From positions 24,700,442 through 24,764,441 of the forward strand of contig NC_061813.1 in the NCBI RefSeq assembly GCF_021462225.1: a DNA stretch of 64,000 bases, written 5' to 3'. Position 1 is the stretch's first letter; every line of letters begins with the position of its first letter. Under the pieces are notes generated by a model that was given only the letters and a program-made list of their open reading frames with translations, was not told the DNA's origin and ran no database searches. Shown here piece after piece: positions 28,831 to 46,700 of the stretch. Made by a program: the position numbers and the translations under genes. Source of the DNA: Girardinichthys multiradiatus (lineage: Eukaryota; Chordata; Actinopteri; Cyprinodontiformes; Goodeidae).

Positions 28831-30520
28831 GTTTGCACAGTGCTCCATGGCATGTTTCAAGTTAAGGATATTATTTTATAACCTAAACCTTCTTTAAACA
28901 TTCCTACATCATTTTCTCTGACCTTGAGATTAATTTACACACAGATTGACTCAGTTTAACTAATACATGGATTTCAAATAATTAGTTAATTTTCTACCAG
29001 TAACATGACAAATATCTCTATATTCATAGAGAGAAAACTTAAAATGTATCTAATTGACCAACGTTTTAAAATTTGCCTTGTTTAGCAGTTTAGATTCCCC
29101 CTATCATTACATTACACAGATAATCTTTCAGTAAAACACACCAAGCCAGGAACCGACCACTTGCAGTGACCCCTGCATTGTTAATCTACATCATGCCACG
29201 ACCTGAGCTTCCTGAGGGAGGGACCTCTCTCTACTTATGCAGGAGCACATGGTGGAGAGGAAGTGTTGTACCTCCAAATTTCTGAGCTGTGTCCTCCATC
29301 TCTGCCTAATTCTTCACTAGCCCAAACTAAACATCTCAAGATCTCACCTGGGTCATTTGAGCTACAGGGCCTACTTTCAGTGTCCGTAATCGATAGCTAG
29401 TAATCTCATTAATCATCTACACTCATAGCGGTGTCAAACGTTTAATATGTTCACTCATTGAAGGACTAGGAACATACTGTGGAGTTAAAATACAAAGAAA
29501 ATATGGTTAATGGATTTTTGGCTTTTCCTAATGCAATTTTAGTCATGCATACAAATGTCCATCTGGAGATAATCACCATGTTTACATACTGAACAAGTTC
29601 AGTATGTTTCAATGAATCTAAAATAACAATGAATAGGGAATATGGGAAAACAATTTTAGCTGTGCATATTTTAAGTCCTTCATCAGCACCATGACAGACA
29701 TCCATGCAATTCATTTAAGTATCTGGCAAAAACATGAGCTAATCAGTGGTCTTTGCAGAAACCTTATTTAACAATTTTACATTCATAATTAAATTTATAT
29801 AGCAGGTTTCCTTTTTCTTCCTTGAACCTGAAGACAATTTAGATAATACTTAAAGAAAATCATTACAAGAAGTAGCGCCACAGCTCATGTGCATGAGAAA
29901 GACCAGGCATTTCCACAGCCCCGCTGGGAATCTCTCCTCTGCGATCCATGACATTACAAATACACATTAAAGCATTACAATACCAGAAAAACAAGACCTG
30001 ACACAAACGCAGGCCAAAACAGCTGTCAGTGGAAAAAAGAGGCAGACTAGGTGAACGTCCGCCTCGATGAAGAGCAGGCACACTGGGGTGAATGGACTTC
30101 TGTGTGCGTGGTTGGCACCTCTGCGCTGCATCATCGCCTCAACCGCGACCAGGGCACTCAGCCGGCAGGTCTACCGCTGAGAGCCCAGCAGCGTGGGGAG
30201 TGAGCCTGCAGGGACATCCCACGCAGGGCAGGCAATTCCCCCCGAGCCTGTGCAGGAGCTGGAGTTTCTCATTCTATTATGTAATGCTATGACAAGCAAC
30301 ACTTAAATGACTGCGCAGTGCTGGGTGGGAGCTAAATGTGACCACAGCGGGTTAGTTAAATGTTTTGCTGCAGAGAGTTTTACCCTAAAACATGTTTCAT
30401 TTGGAGGCCTAATAATATCGTATGCTGAGAAGTTGGACTGCAATGTTTACCTAATCTACATTATTGAAATTATCTACTCATTTCGTAAAAAGATACCCTC
30501 ACACGATGGTGCCTTTAATA
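28831..30520. other. Intergenic, ppp1r42 to cops5 3' side
   Basis: Mostly AT-rich and featureless. Positions 29880-30290 form a non-repetitive block of clearly higher GC with no convincing frame (see findings). A TTTATT at 30522-30527 is a good minus-strand poly(A) signal for cops5. Confidence 0.45.
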
Positions 30521-30671
30521 TTTTATTTTTTTGGATGCATAACTGCATTTTGCTCCAAAAACAACCAAAAACCTCTTAAATCAGAAATGATGCTAATCCA
30601 AGCAGTTTTACATCCTGGCATGCACAAGAAACAACTTCGAGGTAAAATTCAAATCGCTTTGTGTTTCAGTT

Positions 30672-36975
<6,304 letters not shown>

Positions 36976-37626
36976 AGTGAGTTAAATGTCAAATCACAAC
37001 AACTGATATGTAAAGCACCAAATTCCTCCTCAAAAAAAAAGACAAAGCCGGATATTTCTCCTAAGATTGAGGTTTGACATCCGCTCGCTCAGGAAGCCAT
37101 GACAGTTGGATGATACCAACAGGCCAATAGGAAAGAAACAGAGTGGCCGTTGGTCTCAATGTTGTAGATATCTACAGGTAATTTATTAATGCGATACATT
37201 TTTATTTAAAAAAATAATATTTAAGCTATTTATGTGACTTCTTTTTACAAGTTGGAATAAATGGTGTATTTATTACTCTTAATAAACTACAAAACACCGC
37301 CAATAGATGGTACCGTCCATGACAGGCCGTAACTGACTGTTAAGGAGACGCTGCCATCTAGCGGCGGTTTTGCTCACGTCTTAAAAAGTAACTAATCCTC
37401 TAAACCTGTCAACAATTATTATCCAGCGGCTTCCTGGTAGTATGAGAAAAGCGTTTTTATTTTTTTTTAAACTTTTAATCTGCTGTGGTTTTTGTTTTAA
37501 TGGCTGAATCATTTATCCTTCATAAATACAATGTAGAAACTACGCACCATCACTTGCAGGATTCAAAAATAAGTTTGTAATTCTCAGTAATACATAACGC
37601 AGACAAATAACGGCATGTGAAAAATT

Positions 37627-37759
<133 letters not shown>

Positions 37760-38021
37760 CAAACAAATCTACATCCTAAAATTAAGCTTTCACAAGCACA
37801 TGCCTCTGGTGACATCACATTGGGCAAAAGACAGCTGACGACAGTACTTCGTAGGTTAATTTATATGTTTTGTTTCTGGTTGTTTCTACTATTTATTTGC
37901 ATGTTTTAAGCAAGTTCCGAAACGAAAATAAGAATATAAACAGGGTTGCCTTGATCCCTTGCTTCAGCTTCAACATCCACCAACCTGGGGGTCAGAGTTG
38001 CTCTAACATGTAAGAAACGGA

Positions 38022-40132
38022 ACTTCGGTAAAGTTAGAAAGATATTCACAGATTCGGCTTTTTCGGATCAATAACTCATCAGCGGAACGTTGCTTCTACA
38101 AAACCAACACCTCTCTGCAACCACAGCAAGGCAGACAGTGAGCTACAATGGTATGTTCCTCAAAACGAGCCTAACACCGCGCTGGGAGACTTGCATTGGC
38201 CTCTATGCAGAGCTCGCTGCTCCTCAAATGGACAGGAACCGTCTGCAAATTGCAACACCAGAAAAATATGATGGAAAAATATTCAATAACGTCGCCAAGG
38301 AGAGGTGTATTGTCATTAAAATCATTTTATGTGTATGTGATCTCACGTTTTTCATACTACATTTCTTGGATCGGAAATTAATACTTTTTTTTTTTAGAAA
38401 TTTCCCAAAGACTATAGCCTAAATAGCCAAATATTCAGTAAACTAGATGTAGGATAGAAAAAAAAAAAACATCACGAATGCCAGTTTGCTCTATCAATCA
38501 AATAGCTTTGGATAATGCACTTTCATTTTAATGATGTTTAATCATTAAAGTAAGCAATAACTTCACTATAGTACGTTGTAGTGCCATCAAACTCGTAGCA
38601 CACAGAAAGTACCTCATATTGACCAAACGACAACTATTAATTTGGAAAAATGTGCTTAAATAGATTTTTTGTCATTTTTTTACTCTCAAAATAAGTATAA
38701 AATTGTCAATAACTTCACTATAGCATGCTATATTGTTTGGCGTTTATGGATTTTTCTTTGTATAAAGAACTAATGTAAACCTGGATAAGCTGGTAATACA
38801 TAAACCATTTGCATCAAGTGATTGCATCAAATGGTTTTGGTTATTCATTTAATTTGTTTAGGTATAGTCAACTTAAATTTACAATAGTCGGAACATTTTA
38901 AGTTATATAAAGTCAAGTTGTTTAAGTATTCAGTAACAGAAAAAGTGGGTCTACTTGTGAGTGTACTTAAGATTACAATATTCAAAATTTATTATGAGTC
39001 TACTATAAATAAAATCATAGTTTAACTGAAAATACTAACTGCAACTAAAATATGTCATTCCAATTAAATTCTTCTTTTGTCAGTGAGCAAGTGATGTGAT
39101 GTGGAGCTTGCAGGCAATTCCCACTGCAGTCTCCTTCATTATGATGCAAGAAACAAGACAGAAAATGGTATTCAGGTGAACAGGGTTTTGTGTGCAGCTG
39201 TAAGGACTTCATTAATATAGGGATTTTTATTATTCATTGTGATTTTATTTTATGTAATATTGCATGTAAGACGTTTTGTGTACTCATGTAATATTGTCTG
39301 ATTTCATGTTGTGACACACTGCAAACAGTAAAGGAAAAGATAAATATTATTTGGTTGTAATACAGTTATTATCAGTATAAGCATGTCTGCATCAATAAAG
39401 GCAATGTTATGTTTATTCAAAAGATTCAAGATGATGTGCTCTCTGTGTGCTATGAGTTTGATAGCACTACAACGTGCTACAGTGAAGTTATTGACTATTG
39501 TATACATATTTTATTGGTAGAAAAATGACAAAAAATCTATTTAAGCACAATTTTCCAAAGTAATAGTTGTAGTATGATCAGATGAGGTACTTTCTGTGTG
39601 CTATGAGTTTGATGGCTCCACAACGTACTATAGTAAAGTTATTGCTTACTTTAATGATTAAACATAATTAAAATTAAAGCCATAATCCAAAGCTATTTGA
39701 TTGATAGAGCAAACTGGTATTCGTAATGTTTTTTTTCTATCCTACATCTAGAAAAAGAGATTTTACTGAATATTTGGCTATTTAGGCTATAGTCTTAATA
39801 TAGTATTAATTTCCAATCCAAGAAATGTAGTATGAAAAACGTGAGATCACATACACATAAAAATGATTTTAATGACAATACACCTCTCCTTGGCGACGCT
39901 ATTGAATATTTCTCCATCATATTTTTCTGTTGTTGCAATTTGCAGACGGTTCCTGTCCATTTGAGGAGCAGCGAGCTCTGCATTGTTAGGCTCGTTTTGA
40001 GGAAAATACGATTGATGCTCACTGTCTGCCTTGCTGTGGTTGCAGAGAGGTGCTGGTTTTGTAGAAGCAATGTTCCGCTGATGAGTTATTGATCCGAAAA
40101 ATCTGTGAATATCTTTCTAACTTTACCGAAGT
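38022..40132. mobile_element. Foldback-type element: ~700 bp inverted arms around a ~0.7 kb centre
   Basis: The left arm (about 38022-38735) and right arm (about 39445-40132) are inverted copies. Both begin ACTTCGGTAAAGTTAGAAAG and share GATCAATAACTCATCAGCGG, CCTCTCTGCAACCACAGCAA and CGCCAAGGAGAGGTGTATTG in the same order. The left arm has an extra piece of about 29 bases near 38175-38205. Inside the arms the AATAACTTCACTATAG-type word recurs, so they also contain internal repeats. No transposase is seen. A non-autonomous foldback/TIR transposon or an inverted duplication are both possible. Confidence 0.75.
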
Positions 40133-40359
40133 AGAAAACGAAACTCTTCGCAGTCTATAGAAATATGTCAAACATCCATAACAGGCACTAATGTCAGCTA
40201 AACAGCCCGATTCCTGTGCCTCTTGTAATGTAATTGAAAAATGCTCACACAAAGCAGAGGTTTTGCGGTTCAGGGTGCTTTTTTTTAGTCTAATTTTGTG
40301 GTTTTGTTTACAGTTTCGCGCTAGCAACATCAATGAGTCTGTCGGGACGTTGTGTCATG

Positions 40360-40374
40360 GTTGCCCTTAGCAAC
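40360..40374. promoter_or_regulatory. RFX X-box in the cspp1 promoter
   Basis: GTTGCCCTTAGCAAC consists of two inverted RFX half-sites (GTTGCC and AGCAAC) spaced by three bases. It lies about 340 bases before the cspp1 start codon in a CpG-containing stretch. A further AGCAAC half-site lies at about 40323. cspp1 is a ciliary gene, the class that RFX factors control. Confidence 0.62.
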
Positions 40375-40700
40375 GCGTAACGCTTCGTCCATCGTGCTTC
40401 AGCAGATTTGTCAGATGTTTTGGTCGAGAAACTCACATTTAAACTTTTTTAAAACCAAGAAACTCGTTTCAGTTAGCTATTATATAGAGGGAGCCGAAGT
40501 TCTTTGGTACTATATGAACATATACGACAATGGGACATTTTTTGAAGACAATATTTCAACATCTACACACACAAACCGAGGTATGCAGCTTCTTTGAACA
40601 AGCAATGCATTGGCATAAACTCAGGCAGCGAGCTGTTAAATGATGTTATTGTGTTATTGTCTTATACAGCCTGGTGTTTTACAATAAATAAGTGTCCAAC

Positions 40701-43700
40701 ATGCCCCCTTCCGCCTCAGCAGCACAGGAAATAACTCAACATTTCGACAGAGGTACTGTGCAAGTCCTCCAAAGTGAGCATGCTGTATTTTCTTGTAGTA
40801 TTGTCTAGTATGGTGCTTTCTAATTAGCATTTTCCAGATTCAGGTTTAACTGCTCTAGGAAGAGATTATGAAAAGAAGAAGCAGAAGCTGCTGCTGGAGC
40901 TGCAGCTGGAGTACAAAGATTATGTTGCCAAGGTCTGGTCATTTTCCTTAAATAAGTATGTTTAAATATGGTTAAAACTCTTTGTCACTTTTCTAGTTAA
41001 GCCTAAGTGGATCTAAAGGACTGCTATGTTTTGTCCTACTTTCTTTCTTCAGAAAAACGATTGTAAAACCCGTGTGCATGACGGGCAGCACCAGGGTCTT
41101 TCCTTGCCTATAGAGGAGAAGCTATCAACAAAGGTGTGTGATTGTTTTGTACAGTGCATTGCCAACGTATTCATGTTGCAATGTAAACATCAGTGAATTT
41201 ATTTGGATTTCATGTACTAGACCAACCCAAGTTAGTTCACAACTGTGATGATGAAGAAAAATGATGTATGGTTTTTGGTACTCGTACTCGTTGTCTTCCG
41301 CTGAGCCCAAGGCGTTCCCAGGCCAGCCGAGAGACATAGTACCTCCAGCGTGTCCTGGGCCGTCCCCTGGGCCTCCTCCCGGTGGGACGTGCCTGGAACA
41401 CCTCCCGAGGAAGGCATCCAGGAAGCATCCGATATAAATGCCCGAGCCACCTCAACTGGCTCCTCTCGATGTGGAGGAGCAGCGGCTCTACTCCGAGCCC
41501 CTCCCGGATGGCCGAGCTCCTCACCCTATCTCTAAGGGAGTGCCCGGCCCCCCTACGGAGGAAGCTCATTTCAGCCGCTTGTATCCGGGATCTCGTTCTT
41601 TCGGTCATAACCCAAAGTTCATGGCCATAGGTAAGGGTAGGAACGTAGACCAACCGGTAAATCGAGAGCTTCGCTTTTCGGCTCAGCTCTCTCTTCACTA
41701 CAATGGACCGGCACGGTACCCCATTACTGCGGCAGCCGCACCGATCCGTCTGTCGATCTCCCGCTCCATTCTTCCCTCACTCGTGAACAAGACCCCAAGA
41801 TACTTGAACTCCTCCACTTGAGTTAGGAACTCCCCTCCAACTTGAAGAGGACAAGCCACCCTTTTCCGGTCGAGAACCATAGCCTCGGACAGCCGCTTCA
41901 CACTCGGCTGCGAACCGCCCCAGTGCATGCTTGTAGGTCTTGGCTAGAGGGGGCCAGCAGGACCACGTCATCTGCAAAAAGAAGAGACGAAATCCACTGG
42001 CCCTCAAACCAGACCCCCTCCGACACTTGGCTGCACCTAGAAATCCTGTCCATAAAAGTTATGAACAGGACCGGTGACAAAGGGCAGCCCTGTCCAACAT
42101 GCACCGGGAACAGGTCCGACTAAGTCCCGGCAATGCGGACCAAACTCCTGCTCCGGTTGTACAGAGACCGGATTGCCCCTAATAAAGGGCCCCCAATTCC
42201 ATACTCCTGGAGCACAACCCACAGGGCACAACGAGGGACACAGTCAAATGCCTTCTCCTGGTCCACAAAACACATGTGAACCGGTTGGGCAAACTCCCAT
42301 GAACCCTCGAGTACCCTGTAGAGGGTATAGGGCTGGTCCAGTGTTCCACGGCCTGGACAAAAACCTACTGGTTTTTGGTCTTTTTTTTTAAAAATAAGCA
42401 GCTTCCTTTACTCCGAAACCCCTAAATAAAATCCCCAGCCATTAATTTTCTTTCATAGAGATCACCTCTTTGTATTTTAATAGTTGATCTGCAAAGGCAT
42501 CAAAAGGTCAGCAGACAGATCAGAAACACAGAACACTCAACAAACATGTGGAGGCATTTTTAGGCCTATATGCAAAAAACTACATGTGGCAAAAAAAGTA
42601 TCCTTCCACATTACCCCTTCACATCATCTCTACAGTGTAACATGGTGGTGGCAGCGTCATGCTGTAGGGATGCTTTTCTTCAGCAGAGACAAGGAAGCTG
42701 GACTGAAAATGAACAGAGCTAAAGACAAGATATGACTGGAAGAGTATTTATTGGAAAAAAAGAGGCTGCAAAAGATTTAAGACTGGGGCGGAGTTTCACA
42801 TTCCAGCAGGACAATGACCCTAAACATACAGTCAGAGCTACAACAGAAAGGAAACTTAGATTAAACAATATTGGGCCAGGGAGGCCCTTCTTTTGTTCAG
42901 GACTCCCTCCCCAGATGAGAATGGGGGCTGTTGGCTGTTGGGCCCTGGGGTCAGGCCGGGCGGTAGGGGTCTGGGCCGGGTGCCAGCACTAGACTGGGCT
43001 GGTGCCGAGATGTTCTATACTGAGCTGCAGTTGCCACCAAATACATCTTGCATTCATTAGTACCGAGCGCCTTTCTGTAACAATGCTGTTGTTATATATG
43101 TTTCTGCAGGTGTAGAAACAGTCTTCTAGAGTGTTATCTTGTATTCCCTTTTGCCCAACCTCTCTCTTTTTCTTGTCCATTGCAATTGAAATAATCCCAA
43201 AGCAATTTCTAATAAAGTTTTTTATATATATATCAAGCGGAGCATTATAGCATTAGCCGTAATGCTCCACTTGTGAAAGTAAATCTATTAAGCTTCTTCT
43301 TGGCACTCAGACAACAATCCTGATTGCTATTCTGCTGGACAGGACATGTTAGAAAAATAAAAAGATTAAACCATATTCATCTATTGGAATGTCCCACTCA
43401 AAGCCCAGATCTAAGTCAAAACGAGGATCCCTTGGAAGACCTAAAAATTACTGTTCCATCTAATCTGACTGAGCTTATCAGTTTCTAGATGTTAAAGCTG
43501 CTGGAGACGTACACAATATGTGCAGCTAATAGCAGCAAAAGGTGTTTTACAAAGTATTTACTCAGAGGGGCTGAGTAAAAATGCATGCCACACATTTCTT
43601 ATTTATATTCGTAAAAAATATTAAAAGCTTGTTTGTCTGTCCTTGTCACTACTGTGTTGAGCTATACCTTAAAAGCATATTAAAATACATCGCAGTCATT

Positions 43701-46700
43701 TTAACACAACCAAATGTGAAAACCCTCAGCAGTATGAACACTGTTGCAAAGCACTGAGTATGTTTTTTATTTATTGGTCACAGGAAAGGCTGAGAGAAGA
43801 GAGACAGAAAGAATGCAACCTTTTTCTCCAGGAGCAAGCTCAAAACAGGAAGATAAAGAGAGGAACACCTCCTGTTCCTTCTAAGGTACAAAACTGAGAA
43901 ACAAGAGTAGATCTTTCTTAGAACTAAAGACCCAACTGAAGAAGATACAAAGCTGGTATATGTAGCACAAAACAAAAACCTTCTTTTAAAAATTGTCCCC
44001 ATAATTGATCATTTCAGCCAGAACTGCAAGCATCAGCAGCAACTAGTTCCGGCCCTGCTCTGTCCTTCCTAAATACCCAGACAAGCACACCGCCTGGATT
44101 CAAGGAGAGCTCTGAATCCAGGAGAAATGCTGCCACTCTGACCAAGGCAGGAAATAACGGAAGAACCCCAGACACCTGGAGACATGGCCCACAGAGGCGA
44201 AGGAGATGGCAAATTGATCAGCCAAAGAAGACACACAGCTCTGAGGAGGAGCTGAACACAGATGAAGAAGAGGACTTTGATTTCAGAGGCCGAAGGAGGC
44301 AAGACAGAATCACTTATGAGCAGGAGTACAATGAGGAATCGGGAACCCCAGAGCGCAGAGGGAGAAGGTGCAGCATGTTTTTATTATTTAGAAAGGTTTT
44401 GAACTTTTTTCAATTATTTCCACAGAGTTAGGGGTTAGTTTGTAGAATCTTGATTGAATTCATTTTGTTTTGCATGGGCTTATGGCAGAGCTTTGCAAAA
44501 CATGAGGAGAATGGAGGCCTTTACTATTCAAAACCAAAACAGCAATGATGGGATCTAGAAGAATAAACAAGCTTAACTTCTATACTTCTTTAGCTTAAAA
44601 CAATTTTACTTTCAAGACTTATCACAATAAGAACAAAGTAACCACTTCAAGCTGCTGCTGGGTAACTGCTGTCTGCTGAATAGTTCCTGCAATAGAAAGC
44701 TTTGTTTTTCTGACTGTGTGTTTCTCTGCACGTCATCAAAAAATGGCTCACAAACTTTCTAAATCAGCAAAGTTTAAGATACTTTTTTGGCACTAGTGGC
44801 CTTTATTTTTTGACAGTAGGCAGACAGGAAAGAGGGGTAGAGAAAGGGGGAGACATTCGGCTAATGTCGCCGGGTGTGGAACTCGAACCCGGGACGGCTG
44901 CTTCGAGGACTGTAGCTTCTGTATATGGTCGCACGCTTAACCCATACACCATCAGCGCCGCGGCAATGCTCAACAGTTTAAACAAGTTGTAATTTGTGCA
45001 TCTTTACTCAGCATTAGTCAAACACCACAGAACACGGAGAAAGCAGCAAGACCTACACTCGTTACCAACAAGGAGGAGAAAGAGTTTGCAACTGGACTCA
45101 TGATCGGTAAGGTCCACTATTATTGGAAACCGCTTTAAGAGATATGTATATTCACCGGATTATTTTTCTGTCGCTAATGCAGGGGCAGCAGAGGAACGGA
45201 GAGTTACTCAAATGAAGAAGGAGCAATATAGGCAGGAATTGCTTAGACAAATTGCAGAACAACAGGAAAACAAGATAAAGTTAGTATATAATGAGGGAAT
45301 AATCACTGTAATCCTCTACACCTTGCTCAGTAAACAGGACTTTAAACGATAGTGAATCTGGGTATTTTCAACAAGATGTAGGAGTTTTCTGACACAATAT
45401 AGTGTGAGAAGAAGGCAAAAACATTTTCCCTAGAAATGATATTTAAAATGACTTGAACTGTTATAAAACACGTATGTCTGTATTAAGCTTTAGAAAGGGG
45501 TTTTTGTCTGTTTTTATGAAGTGTTCAGAAGTTTAGTTTTTCTTTCAAGGAAATGGGTAATGAAGTGCTTCTGGGGGAGGCTTTGCTAACAATCTTTTTG
45601 AATGTATTTGCACACACTTTTTGCTGTAAATGCAAATGTATTTTCATCATTAGAATATATTTTTACTTTTTTTAAACAATGTTTTTTACAAATTGGACAA
45701 AAGGTTGTTTTTCAGAAGGACAAAGCAGGATCAACACGTTTTCCTTCTAGGAAGGACATATTGATGGTTCATGTAAATAATAATTAAACATCACTGACTG
45801 ATTCAGATTTGGTTCCACATCCTCCATTCACCAATTTTTGCAAAACAATGGAGAAAATGATTGAGTACAAGAAAAGCAATAAAACATCAAATGACCCACA
45901 GCTACCATCCTACATCAGGATTCCTGCTTGGGCAACACATCCAGTGGCCATCAATGTTTGACAACAAGGGAAGAAACAGGGTCTCTTGGGGCACAGGGCC
46001 ATCCAGTGGTCCCCAATCAATATCAATCAATATCACATGACACTCGACAACATAAACCTAAACCTGTATCAAATCATAGTTGTTTTATTTTTTAAGCACT
46101 TTTCAGTTTATTGGTTCAGAATATGTTGACATTCTGGGAAGATGTTATGACCTTTTTCTGCTCTCTAACAGTTTTCCTGTGATCTGAGAATTAATCATTT
46201 TATCTGCTGTTATTTACACTTTTTGCACAACATTGCTCCAACATAATGAAAAATATATTAGGGTGGATGGATCTAAAATATATATTAAAGAACAGTTTTG
46301 GCAATAAACTGGCCAAAAGTGAACCTATAAATAATGGCACATATAATGTGAGCAGGTTAGGGTTAAGTGGATGTATAATGAAAAGAAACACGACACTGAC
46401 TGACATGACCCTGAGCGACGTGTGATGATTTCTAAATATCTTTTTTTCCCAGAGAGAAGAAAACGTTGCTGAAAGTTGGTACCACTGAAGCTATAGCTCC
46501 TGGGAAAGAGGTAGATGAACCACATTTAAAGAAAAAGCAAAACAGATTCCCTGCAGATTGACTAATTACTCAAACATGATGTGTGAACAGCAGTTTGGCT
46601 CTGCATCTCAGCAGCCCGAGAGCTTCAAACGGGATGTTTTTGATACCATGGGGTTTGATCCCAAACATAATGATCCAGTTGAAAGCCAACAACACAGAAC

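Noticed and set aside
38090..38422. Repeated peptide-like stretch found in both arms of the foldback element as a gene family
   Set aside because: Frames differ between the arms by insertions and end quickly; the similarity is at DNA level from the inverted repeat.
41350..41821. Long plus-strand open frames rich in Pro/Arg
   Set aside because: They are the antisense shadow of the LINE reverse transcriptase read on the minus strand.
44803..44992. Possible tRNA gene (B box present)
   Set aside because: Only the B-box half looks tRNA-like and no cloverleaf forms; it is a SINE.
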